From Aliiglaciecola sp. M165 (GTDB lineage Bacteria > Pseudomonadota > Gammaproteobacteria > Enterobacterales > Alteromonadaceae): a DNA stretch of 64,000 nt. The notes under the pieces are model-generated. The model was given only the letters and a program-made list of their open reading frames with translations, ran no database searches and was not told the origin of the DNA. The translations under genes were made by a program, and so were the position numbers. Shown here piece after piece: positions 24,838 to 32,510 of the stretch (positions within the stretch are counted from its first letter, which is position 1; every line of letters starts with the position of its first letter). The stretch spans positions 434,001 through 498,000 of the forward strand of contig NZ_VKKH01000002.1 in the NCBI RefSeq assembly GCF_007197995.1, written 5' to 3'.

Positions 24838-26589
24838 ATGAAATCTGATTGGAACCCAAGTGTAAGTGCTTCTTCAACCAAACCTTATGCAGACTGGGAT
24901 AATGCAGACAATTGGTCTCCTGAGGGACTGCCAACTGATATTGCGGTTTTTGCACAAGCCTTACAAACGCACATTAGTTTTAGTGATTCAGCAAATTCAA
25001 CTGTTGATTCCATAGAATTTAGTGAAGACGCAGACAGTTACACTCTATTGTTTGGCAGTGCTAAACAGCCCGCGTTGACCCTCGGTGGAGCTGGTATATT
25101 TAATCATTCCAGCTCACAGCAGCGATTCATTATCGCCGCGCGCAGCAGCGGTTTTCATGATCCGCAGATGGTCTTTACACAAAGCGCGACCGCAGGCAAC
25201 AAAGACATGTATTATCGTGTGGGTCCTGTGTCTAAAGCCGACTACGGCGGAGGGGTGTTAAGTTTTCAACAACACAGCAATGCAGGCTCAGCACTGTTTT
25301 CTGTTTGGACAGGCGCAGGCGTGCCACCTAAAAAAGGTAGCACGGTTGGCGGAGAAGTTGCTTTTAGTGACACGTCATCGGCGGCCAACGCTAAATTCGT
25401 GATTTATGGCACCCTAGGGTCTGATGGTGATACTTTTGGTAATGTTGTCTTTCATGATAATGCGACTGCAGCCAATGCGACTTTCGAAAACGTCGGGGGC
25501 ACCGTTAGCAAAGGTGATGGCGGCAATACACAATTCTACGGATTATCAACCGCCGCCTTAGCCGTTTTTCACAATAAAGGTGGCACCCATGCCAGCGCTA
25601 ACGGGGGAGACGTTGCATTCGATGCTCAGGCCAATGCTGGTAACGGGATCTTTTATAATTATGCGGCTTCAGCAGCTGGAGCCTACGGTGGTGTAACCAG
25701 CTTCAATAACAATAAGCCATACGTAGATGCGCCACAAGCAGCGAGCGCTGCCTCGGGTAAATTCATAAATTACGGTGCCAGAGATGGTGAATTAGGAGGA
25801 GGTGGACATACGTCGTTTAGCGCCAGATACGGCTCCCCCACTGCTGCTCAGGCCAATATCGATAATTATGGCAGCACACTTGCGGATAAATCCAGTGCCG
25901 GACATACACAGTTCAGCGTTACGCTACCGAGCAACTATTTTCCAACAGCAGGCCAGTCAATTATCCATAACCATCCAGGTGTCAAAGAAGGATGCGCAGC
26001 AGGGTATACCTCTTTTGCCATGTACACATCAGATAGTTCAACTACGGATCCCAACGCTCAGGTTCCTACTGCGGGAAAGGCAACGATTGTTAATCGAGGG
26101 GGTTATGCAAAAAATGCCACGGGCGGCTATACGGTGTTTTCCAATTCAACAACGGCTGGTGAAGCGACCTTGATTGCACAAGGCGGTGTTCATGGCGGCT
26201 ATGGTGGAAAAATTGCCTTCTATGATAACGCTTGCGGTGGCAATGCCCATATTGTTTTGGAAGGCAATGGCGAATTGGAATTGGGTTATCACACGGGACC
26301 AGTCACTGTTGGCACATTATCCCTTACGGGCGGTATCATTTCCGTTCAGTTGGGTGAAAACACGACCGGGTTAGTAGTCAGTGGAGTGTTGAACCTAAAT
26401 AAAAAGACTGATTTTTCCTTTTGGGTCAAGGGATCACAAAGCATCGCAGCAGATACGCCTTACACTCTGCTAGTAGCACCAAATCTATTACCACAACACG
26501 TAGATTTATTCTCGGGTAACTCAGTGAATAATCTTAAACCGACATTCTCGATCGCTGACAACACGCTGCAGGTGAGGTTTTCAGAATAA
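24838..26589 (+). CDS. Beta-solenoid repeat protein, unknown function
   Basis: A 583-residue protein with no recognisable enzyme domain. Residues ~80-470 contain at least nine imperfect repeats of 30-45 residues with the core GG-x-(T/V)-x-F-x(5)-A-x-A-x-(F/I)-x-N-x-G, rich in Gly, Ala, Asn and Ser, as in right-handed beta-helices or autotransporter passengers. The C-terminus (GTLSLTGGIISVQLGENTTGLVVSGVLNL) resembles the stem region of autotransporter-associated repeats, but no beta-barrel and no signal peptide are visible. It starts 15 bp after the GGDEF gene, which makes it the last member of the five-gene block. It may be an adhesin or surface protein whose export route is not obvious. Confidence 0.72.
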   Translation: MKSDWNPSVSASSTKPYADWDNADNWSPEGLPTDIAVFAQALQTHISFSDSANSTVDSIEFSEDADSYTLLFGSAKQPALTLGGAGIFNHSSSQQRFIIAARSSGFHDPQMVFTQSATAGNKDMYYRVGPVSKADYGGGVLSFQQHSNAGSALFSVWTGAGVPPKKGSTVGGEVAFSDTSSAANAKFVIYGTLGSDGDTFGNVVFHDNATAANATFENVGGTVSKGDGGNTQFYGLSTAALAVFHNKGGTHASANGGDVAFDAQANAGNGIFYNYAASAAGAYGGVTSFNNNKPYVDAPQAASAASGKFINYGARDGELGGGGHTSFSARYGSPTAAQANIDNYGSTLADKSSAGHTQFSVTLPSNYFPTAGQSIIHNHPGVKEGCAAGYTSFAMYTSDSSTTDPNAQVPTAGKATIVNRGGYAKNATGGYTVFSNSTTAGEATLIAQGGVHGGYGGKIAFYDNACGGNAHIVLEGNGELELGYHTGPVTVGTLSLTGGIISVQLGENTTGLVVSGVLNLNKKTDFSFWVKGSQSIAADTPYTLLVAPNLLPQHVDLFSGNSVNNLKPTFSIADNTLQVRFSE

Positions 26590-26694
26590 ACCAGTGCGTT
26601 TGCTTGCAAGCATCAGTGAGCTAAAAAGCGGGGAGATAACGCTAGGTAAATCTGTGTTCATTCAGACACCTAGTTTGACATTTTCTATGAAGAC

Positions 26695-26725
26695 GCATGT
26701 CAGTCACAAAATCTGACTGACATGC
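26695..26725. terminator. Perfect 12-bp hairpin between convergent genes
   Basis: GCATGTCAGTCA (26695-26706) pairs with TGACTGACATGC (26714-26725) across a 7-nt loop. It lies between the stops of the repeat-protein gene and the pectate-lyase-like gene, so it could end transcription from both sides. The U-tract is poor on both strands. Confidence 0.5.
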
Positions 26726-26740
26726 ACTTTAAAAGGCGGG

Positions 26741-27958
26741 CTAGACTTTAGGAGGCGTCCAGGACGTCGATTGCCAATTCCCTTGGTTGTCTACAGTCAT
26801 TCGCTGCATATTCCAACTCCACCCCGTTGATTTCAGAACCATCTCACTGTAGTGAGTGCCCACTTGCCTGTGAATCGTTACTGGGAAAGAAGACAAGGTG
26901 CTGTCGTTACGTTTAATTACGTCGAGGAAGTCGAGATTTCCGGTAACACGTGGTGTGTAAAATTGGATATCCGCCAATGACCCACCACCAATTATCAGCG
27001 GATAGCTATCAAAGTCGCAATCAAAGAATGATACGGAACTTACGTTCTCAATTAGTATGTCTGACACACCAGAACGGCCGCCATTTATACGTGACGTAAA
27101 GAAAGAAGTATTCGCAGCAACCGCTTTTCCAACTTCACCGATTTGAATCAAGCGCGCATTGTTTTCAGTGTACATATTGTGCACGGTAACGTTGTTATAA
27201 TTCGAATAGAACCCAACGATATTCGCTCCCTGAACAGTTGGCATATTAAATCGAACATTGCCCAGGCCAACTGCCGACCCGACGCTGTATTGGAATTCGT
27301 CACGATCCAGTCTGATACCGTAATCACACAAATTACTGGTATAAAACATGTCACACAAACAATCCAGTACCACTTTATTAAACTGGAAACCAGACCGCGT
27401 AAGTACAGCGCCATTACTTTTTAAATCAACATAACGATTACTCCAACTGTACTCAAATACAAAACCATCCTGCCCTGTAAAGCCGTCGATACTGATGTTT
27501 TCAACAACGGATGTTGATTGATGTACAAACGCCACAGCACAACTTCCTACGCCACTGACATTAAAATCACGAACAATTTGATTCGAATTAGTTGAAGAAC
27601 TGACGCCATCGAACGTCATAATTACAGGTGAATTTTGCTGACTTCCAATGAGATTTGTCGAACCACCTGCCCCTTCAAGCTTTATATTGCTGGGGATGAC
27701 GAGTGTATCTGACAGCAAGTAATTGCCAGCAGGAATATAAACATCATCATTATTATTTAATACCGCTTGAATGGCCTGCAGATCATCGGTGACACCGTCT
27801 CCAACTGCACCATGATCCCTGACATTCACCTTTCCAATAGACGCTGTTGATTGACTATTTGCTTGAGCGTTTGCACTGATTGCAATTGCCCCAACGCCCA
27901 CTGCTGCACTTTTTAAAAGGCTGCGCTTTGAAATGTTTATATTTTTATTACTACTCAC
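26741..27958 (-). CDS. Secreted pectate-lyase-superfamily (right-handed beta-helix) protein
   Basis: A 405-residue exported protein. The N-terminus has a Tat-like motif SKRSLLKSAAVGVGAIAISANAQA, with KR in place of RR, so Tat or Sec export is possible. The motif VNVRDHGAVGDGVTDDLQAIQAVLN (about residues 45-69) is the hallmark of the pectate lyase 3 / GH28-related family, and PAGNYLLSDTLVIPSNIKLEGAG follows. The C-terminal ~120 residues are less typical. Members are polysaccharide hydrolases or lyases, epimerases or tailspike-like folds, but catalytic residues cannot be assigned here. It is a single gene, convergent with the repeat-protein gene. Confidence 0.8.
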   Translation of the reverse strand: MSSNKNINISKRSLLKSAAVGVGAIAISANAQANSQSTASIGKVNVRDHGAVGDGVTDDLQAIQAVLNNNDDVYIPAGNYLLSDTLVIPSNIKLEGAGGSTNLIGSQQNSPVIMTFDGVSSSTNSNQIVRDFNVSGVGSCAVAFVHQSTSVVENISIDGFTGQDGFVFEYSWSNRYVDLKSNGAVLTRSGFQFNKVVLDCLCDMFYTSNLCDYGIRLDRDEFQYSVGSAVGLGNVRFNMPTVQGANIVGFYSNYNNVTVHNMYTENNARLIQIGEVGKAVAANTSFFTSRINGGRSGVSDILIENVSSVSFFDCDFDSYPLIIGGGSLADIQFYTPRVTGNLDFLDVIKRNDSTLSSFPVTIHRQVGTHYSEMVLKSTGWSWNMQRMTVDNQGNWQSTSWTPPKV

Positions 27959-28054
27959 GTAAAAACATCCTGATTGGTGTATTGATTATCAAAACGCTCC
28001 ACTCTAACGAGATTACACAAATACTCAACAGAAATGGGTGAATATTGTTCAAAC

Positions 28055-28086
28055 AAAAAAGCCCGAATATCGCCATTCGGGCCTTT
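28055..28086 (-). terminator. Rho-independent terminator of the aldo/keto reductase gene
   Basis: GCCCGAAT (28061-28068) and ATTCGGGC (28075-28082) form an 8-bp GC-rich stem. On the minus strand it is followed by TTTTTT (complement of 28055-28060). It lies 110 nt after the stop of the aldo/keto reductase gene. Confidence 0.85.
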
Positions 28087-28193
28087 TAAAAACAGTGGTT
28101 AGCTTCGATTATGCCCCTCGTTTGGGATGACTTACCTTTCTGATTAATAAAGCCGACTCTCAAATACGCTTACAAGAACTACAAGTATCTTGG

Positions 28194-29309
28194 CTAATCT
28201 GCATCCGCTGTTACGCCTGCACCTTCACCTTGAATTAAAGTTTGTTGATAGTAGCTTGACGGCTTATCTCCCACGCTTGCCCCACCGTGAATCATACCTT
28301 GTATGGCGGGTGTGAAAAACGAATAAGGGTTTTTCACTTCTGGAGCACTGGCCTTGTTTAGACCTTCCATTAAGTCTTTCGGGATCTCAAAATCAAGTGA
28401 GGAAAGATTGTCTTGTAATTGTGTGACTTTTGTTGCGCCAATTAGCACCGATGAAACGCCAGGTTGATTAGCCACCCAATTGAGCGCAACTTGGGCCATT
28501 GATCGCCCTAGGTGATCCGCCACGCGTTCCAATTCGGCTACTATTTTAAAGTTACGGTCTGAAAATTTCTCAAATGCTGGATTACCCGATCCAGCAACTG
28601 TTGCTAAACGACCTTCACCTTTAACTTCATTATTTGACGGTTTGTATTTACCCGACAACAGCCCACTAGCCAATGGAGACCATGCCATCAGGCTAGTTCC
28701 CAAGCGCTGAGCCATAGGCACAAATTCGTGTTCTATGTTTCTTTCAACTAAAGAATACTCCAATTGCGCTGTGGCTAAGGGTTCTAATCCTCGTTCTGTC
28801 GCTAAAGTCTGCAATTGAGCGATGTACCAAGCGGGTGCATCAGAAATACCGACATGGCGAACTTTACCTGAACGAACCAGATCATCGAATGTTCGAATAA
28901 CCTCTTCCGCTGGCGTGACCTTGTCCCAAGTGTGCAACATATAAAGGTCAATATAGTCGGTATCAAGTCTCTTCAATGAACCTTCAAGTGCGCGGATAAT
29001 GTTTTTGCGGCCATTTCCTCCAGCATTAACATTTCCAGGCTCTGTGTTATAGCTAAACTTCGTCGTTAGCACAACATTATCCCGTGTACCGGTTTCCTTT
29101 ATGAATTTTCCTAGCAATTTTTCACTGTTTCCTCCGGTATACAAATCGGCTGTGTCGATAAAATTCCCGCCGGCTTGCATAAACATATCAAAAAGTGCTC
29201 TGGAGTTTTTTTCATCCGCACCCCAGCCCCAGTCATCACCGAATGTCATGGTGCCCAAAGCTAAGCGTGATACTTTTAAACCTGTTTTTCCGAGTGTGAA
29301 ATAATCCAT
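28194..29309 (-). CDS. Aldo/keto reductase
   Basis: A 371-residue NADPH-dependent oxidoreductase with a TIM-barrel. The catalytic tetrad is visible: Asp52 and Tyr57 in FIDTADLYTGG, Lys84 in LTTKFSY and His126 in LYMLHTWD. The start LGKTGLKVSRLALGTMTFG is typical, and the NADP-binding end is GVSSVLIGATKVTQLQDNL. About 40 C-terminal residues (GMIHGGASVGDKPSSYYQQ...) exceed the common length. It reduces an aldehyde or ketone that cannot be named. Upstream at 29393-29416 lies the first copy of the shared 24-bp regulon site. It is a single-gene unit with its own terminator. Confidence 0.92.
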   Translation of the reverse strand: MDYFTLGKTGLKVSRLALGTMTFGDDWGWGADEKNSRALFDMFMQAGGNFIDTADLYTGGNSEKLLGKFIKETGTRDNVVLTTKFSYNTEPGNVNAGGNGRKNIIRALEGSLKRLDTDYIDLYMLHTWDKVTPAEEVIRTFDDLVRSGKVRHVGISDAPAWYIAQLQTLATERGLEPLATAQLEYSLVERNIEHEFVPMAQRLGTSLMAWSPLASGLLSGKYKPSNNEVKGEGRLATVAGSGNPAFEKFSDRNFKIVAELERVADHLGRSMAQVALNWVANQPGVSSVLIGATKVTQLQDNLSSLDFEIPKDLMEGLNKASAPEVKNPYSFFTPAIQGMIHGGASVGDKPSSYYQQTLIQGEGAGVTADAD

Positions 29310-29392
29310 CGTTGATTCCTCTTTTTCATCAGTTAAGTAATTTGAAAGCCTGATCAGTTTATTGAAACAGCATCGACAAAAATTGAAGTAGA

Positions 29393-29416
29393 CTGCTTAT
29401 TTATTGAAGAATTCTG
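29393..29416. promoter_or_regulatory. Conserved 24-bp regulon site, copy 1
   Basis: The sequence CTGCTTATTTATTGAAGAATTCTG minus its last four bases is 20 nt identical to copy 3; the whole 24-bp core is identical. It is 84 nt upstream of the aldo/keto reductase start codon. It is probably the binding site of the AraC regulator encoded at 32511. Direct half-sites lie 21 bp apart, as expected for AraC proteins (the distal half here is degenerate, TCAG). Confidence 0.7.
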
Positions 29417-29453
29417 ATATTTGTTATTAACTGCAACAATGGGTGTAGAGTAT

Positions 29454-29494
29454 GAAATAAAAGAGCCTTGTTAATAACAAGGCTCTTTTATTTC
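29454..29494. terminator. Bidirectional terminator
   Basis: A perfect 19-bp stem (29454-29472 with 29476-29494) with a 3-nt loop AAT and A- and T-rich ends (AAAAGAGCC...GGCTCTTTT). It lies 34 nt after the stop of the NTF2-like gene at 29529, which it terminates on the minus strand. It also insulates the aldo/keto reductase promoter. Confidence 0.92.
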
Positions 29495-29528
29495 AAAGTG
29501 TTGATAATTGAGTTATCAATGAGTTTGA

Positions 29529-30410
29529 CTAACTATATTCGCGGATCATTTTGACCTTGTCGTTTTCCAAATGGATAAGAGCGACAAAACAATTTGCAGC
29601 CTTTTTTTCTAAGTGACTTTCCTCTAATTTAGATCTGGTCTCAATCAAAATTAAGTTTGGGTCTTTCATGGTATAAATCATTCGATTCTTACCCACATTG
29701 CGAGCATTCCTCATATAATCAATGGTGATTTTAGTCTTACCTATCTTCTTGTTAATCGTTGCCAAATGAGTCGACTCAAAAATTGCGCCATCATCGGATA
29801 GCAAACCTGCAATGGAAGCTGGATGTTGGTCTTCAATTGCTTCAACAAATTTTGAAACGGTTTTTTGGCTATTGTGTCGAATTAAATAATTGGGTGGGTT
29901 TTGCTTTGCATTTTCAACCGCAACTGCAAAAACGTCTCGAGTACCGCTTTCTTCCAACAATTCAAACTTGTGTGCTGTGATCAGCCAGATTGCTGCATCT
30001 TTGACAAAACGATAGGTATATTTGCCACGAACTTGCCAGAATAAAGAACCAACATAGTGATCGGCTACGACAGACGCGGTTGCTGTTGCGGTAACACCAT
30101 TTGCACTCACTTTTATGTCACTGATCTCGTGGCGTGTTACGTCAAAACCAGGCAAAACACTTGCCCATTGGGTCATTAGCGCGCGGGGGCTTTTTAATTC
30201 AATGTCGCCACCTGATAAAGACCTGTAGTCCACCTGTATTTCTGGGGCATATAACTTCTCTAGTGACTCGTAGTTGTTAGTGTCTGCAAGGGTGCCGACA
30301 CTCTCAACAATCGTTTTAATTTGTGCTTCATCTTTGACATTTGCAAAGGCAAAATGTGGATTTAAAACAAGCATAACCATTACAAGTACTCCTTTAATAA
30401 TAAGATTCAT
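29529..30410 (-). CDS. Exported protein with two NTF2/SnoaL-like domains
   Basis: A 293-residue protein with a signal peptide (MNLIIKGVLVMVMLVLNPHFAFA). Residues ~27-160 form a SnoaL-like NTF2 fold: IKTIVESVGTLADTNNYESLEKLYAPEIQVDYRSL, then ADHYVGSLFWQVRGKYTYRFVKDAAIWLITAHKFELL. A second, divergent NTF2-like domain spans ~175-293 (VSKFVEAIEDQHPASIAGLLSDDGAIFEST). These folds host small-molecule enzymes or binding proteins; no catalytic residues can be assigned. It lies 9 bp after the alpha/beta hydrolase gene, so both share one promoter and one regulon site (copy 2). The first domain resembles the separate protein encoded at 31682. Confidence 0.8.
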   Translation of the reverse strand: MNLIIKGVLVMVMLVLNPHFAFANVKDEAQIKTIVESVGTLADTNNYESLEKLYAPEIQVDYRSLSGGDIELKSPRALMTQWASVLPGFDVTRHEISDIKVSANGVTATATASVVADHYVGSLFWQVRGKYTYRFVKDAAIWLITAHKFELLEESGTRDVFAVAVENAKQNPPNYLIRHNSQKTVSKFVEAIEDQHPASIAGLLSDDGAIFESTHLATINKKIGKTKITIDYMRNARNVGKNRMIYTMKDPNLILIETRSKLEESHLEKKAANCFVALIHLENDKVKMIREYS

Positions 30411-30419
30411 CGTCTTGGC

Positions 30420-31379
30420 CTATTTGAATGAAGATTGAAAATGTACATGCAACTTATCAATAGCAGTTTGCATTGCTTCGGGTTCATCGTAGAAATCAAA
30501 TTGAGTGACATTTTCTAACATCACAAGGGATACATTGTCTCCCGCGTTTTGTGCAAATTTCTTTGCGCCCTGAGGAATGGCTGCTGCTTCTGAATGAACC
30601 ATTAAAAGGGGGTCATTAAGACTGGACGCAGTCTGTATTGCGTCATAGGTTAACCAAGGCTCCCAAGACAATGTGCTAAATTTATTGTCGTACTCATTGA
30701 TGGCACCCCTTGAAGGGTCGGTATAGTAACTCGCTTGATACATAACAGCATTTTGGTTTGTGTCGCTGGCTGCCTCTAAAATAACGGGAGCGTCTTGAGC
30801 TTTCGCGTTGGCCGTTGCGCTCAGCAGCAAAGGTACATTGTCACCATAGACTTGATCAACGATATCGCTATCGTGTAACCATGGAGCTACCACGGCAACG
30901 CTACTAATTTCCGGACTCAAGTGAGCCGCGTCAATGGCATACCCAGCTGAAGCACAAATTCCTAATGTGGCTAGCTGATGCTCATTGACTTCAGGACGAG
31001 ATTGGAGAAATTCTGCAGCAGCGAGGATATCCTGGGTTTTTTCATAAGGGTCCTCAACGAAGGTTAACGATTGTGGCGTTCCCTGGGCTGATTCGCCCCA
31101 TCCGCGGAAGTCAAAGGCGAGTGCAGCATATCCCTTGTCGGCAATTTTTTCAGCGTAAGCCCCGGCCATTTGCTCTTTTACCGATGTCCAAGAACCAGAG
31201 ACTATGATGCTGGGTAACTTCTGGCCCGATGCATAGTCGTCCGGTAAATATAAATCTCCCACGAGTGTTTGACCGTTACTTTGAAAGGTTACTGTTTGCT
31301 TGGACGCAGCCTGCAACTGGCCTGCAATAGACAGTGAAATTAAGCTAGCGATTGCAGTAGTTCTAATGAGTTGTTTCAT
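30420..31379 (-). CDS. Exported alpha/beta hydrolase (dienelactone-hydrolase/YcjY type)
   Basis: A 319-residue protein with a signal peptide (cleavage near AGQLQA, residues 20-24). The alpha/beta core has LPSIIVSGSWTSVKEQ, AALAFDFRGWGES and the nucleophile elbow LGICASAGYAID, where Cys142 is the dienelactone-hydrolase-type nucleophile (Ser144 follows). The usual catalytic His in the C-terminal TH-x-D-x-Y-D motif is Gln293 here (VTQFDFYDEPE), so normal hydrolysis may be impaired. It is the first gene of a two-gene operon with the NTF2-like protein and carries regulon site copy 2 at 31464-31487. It ends in a phenylalanine-lysine tail (FQSSFK) without a domain beyond. Confidence 0.85.
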   Translation of the reverse strand: MKQLIRTTAIASLISLSIAGQLQAASKQTVTFQSNGQTLVGDLYLPDDYASGQKLPSIIVSGSWTSVKEQMAGAYAEKIADKGYAALAFDFRGWGESAQGTPQSLTFVEDPYEKTQDILAAAEFLQSRPEVNEHQLATLGICASAGYAIDAAHLSPEISSVAVVAPWLHDSDIVDQVYGDNVPLLLSATANAKAQDAPVILEAASDTNQNAVMYQASYYTDPSRGAINEYDNKFSTLSWEPWLTYDAIQTASSLNDPLLMVHSEAAAIPQGAKKFAQNAGDNVSLVMLENVTQFDFYDEPEAMQTAIDKLHVHFQSSFK

Positions 31380-31463
31380 TTGATATATCCTCAGATTTTC
31401 GTAGTTGAACGTTGTTGACGAGAATAAGGTTACTCAGATCACGACTCAGGCGATTGTTGCTAC

Positions 31464-31487
31464 CTGCTTATTTTTTGAAGAATTCTG
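31464..31487. promoter_or_regulatory. Conserved 24-bp regulon site, copy 2
   Basis: One mismatch to copies 1 and 3 (TTATTTTTTG for TTATTTATTG). It is 85 nt upstream of the alpha/beta hydrolase start codon. On the minus strand the half-site AGCAG occurs twice, 21 bp apart. Flanking bases (GCTAC before and CT after the core) match copy 3. Confidence 0.75.
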
Positions 31488-31611
31488 CTTTGCGATTTTT
31501 GTGTGCAAATAGAAAATGCTGCGGACGAAAATTAGCGGAAATTAATAGTAGTATTGGCAAGCTTTGAAAGTGTGAATTTGGAATGGTCACGAAATATACA
31601 ACGCAGATATT

Positions 31612-31651
31612 AAAAAACCTGCTGATAAACGGTGTTACCAGCAGGTTTTTT
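31612..31651. terminator. Bidirectional terminator of the NTF2-like gene
   Basis: AAAAAACCTGCTG (31612-31624) pairs perfectly with CAGCAGGTTTTTT (31639-31651) across 14 nt. It is 31 nt after the stop of the NTF2-like gene at 31682 on the minus strand and has T runs on both strands. Confidence 0.9.
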
Positions 31652-31681
31652 GGGGTTCAAATGTGTTGGGATGATTACCGA

Positions 31682-32257
31682 TCAAGACTCTGGTACTGTA
31701 TTGCGGACAAAAGCATTACCGCGCTCAGCGACCATATTGAAAGTCATCGCTGAAATTTTCCATCCATCTGCTGTTTTCACAAACTTGTGCTCATAGTTAC
31801 CCCAAACTTCCCATAGCGCATCACCTCCATTCTCAGGCAAAGCACCTTCTTCCATTCTATTCCAAGCATATCCACTGCTAGTCATCGTAGCGTTATGTGA
31901 ATCCCTAAACAGCACGGAATGATTGCTGCGCATATGAAACGATAATTTTGACGCTTTCAAGTTATTTGACCATCCTTGAATGAGGCCATCTGCAGGAATA
32001 CTTGAAGGTTTTCCACCCACAAGCGAACTAAAATCCACCTCTATTTGCTCAGTAAATAGTTCTCTAGCAGCCTTCCAATCTTTTCTGTCAACCGCAGTAT
32101 CCAGTGAATCTGCAATGCGAATCAGCTCCTGCACTGTTACACTGTTTTCAATTGTAATTTGGGTACCTTGAATGACCTTTTGTTGCGCATGGCTTAATGG
32201 TAAAGCCCCAATGGTAACGACCAATAGTAAAGCCAAAGTTGCCGTAAAAACTTTCAT
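31682..32257 (-). CDS. Exported NTF2/SnoaL-like protein
   Basis: A 191-residue protein with a signal peptide (MKVFTATLALLLVVTIGALPLSHA). One NTF2-like domain follows: VQELIRIADSLDTAVDRKDWKAARELFTEQIEVDFSSLVGG, then ALWEVWGNYEHKFVKTADGWKISAMTFNMVAERG. Its layout (ADSLDTAVDRKDW...EVDFSSL...) parallels the first domain of the protein at 29529, so the two are probably paralogues within the same regulon. Function unknown. It is divergent from the AraC gene at 32511, and site copy 3 lies between them. Confidence 0.82.
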   Translation of the reverse strand: MKVFTATLALLLVVTIGALPLSHAQQKVIQGTQITIENSVTVQELIRIADSLDTAVDRKDWKAARELFTEQIEVDFSSLVGGKPSSIPADGLIQGWSNNLKASKLSFHMRSNHSVLFRDSHNATMTSSGYAWNRMEEGALPENGGDALWEVWGNYEHKFVKTADGWKISAMTFNMVAERGNAFVRNTVPES

Positions 32258-32347
32258 GTTAGTTCTCCTCTAAATATAGTTTAGCGGTTAGCGTTTTGAT
32301 AACGGTTTTCAGTTTAGATAACTGCTAGCTACTTTGTTTGTCGCTAC

Positions 32348-32371
32348 CTGCTTATTTATTGAAGAATTCTG
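32348..32371. promoter_or_regulatory. Conserved 24-bp regulon site, copy 3
   Basis: Core identical to copy 1. It is 91 nt upstream of the NTF2-like start codon and 140 nt upstream of the divergent AraC gene. On the minus strand AGCAG recurs with 21-bp spacing (AGCAGAATTCTTC ... AAGCAGGTAGC), the classical spacing of AraC-family direct half-sites. Confidence 0.75.
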
Positions 32372-32510
32372 CTAAACGTATTTTTTAGCTGAAACCGCAC
32401 GAATATGTGCCCCAAAAAAGTATATTACGTGATTAGAAACCAGTAACATTGAGCATGTTTTTCAGCCTCTGATTAGTTAATGTGAATGACGAGCATAGGA
32501 AACCTTTGAC

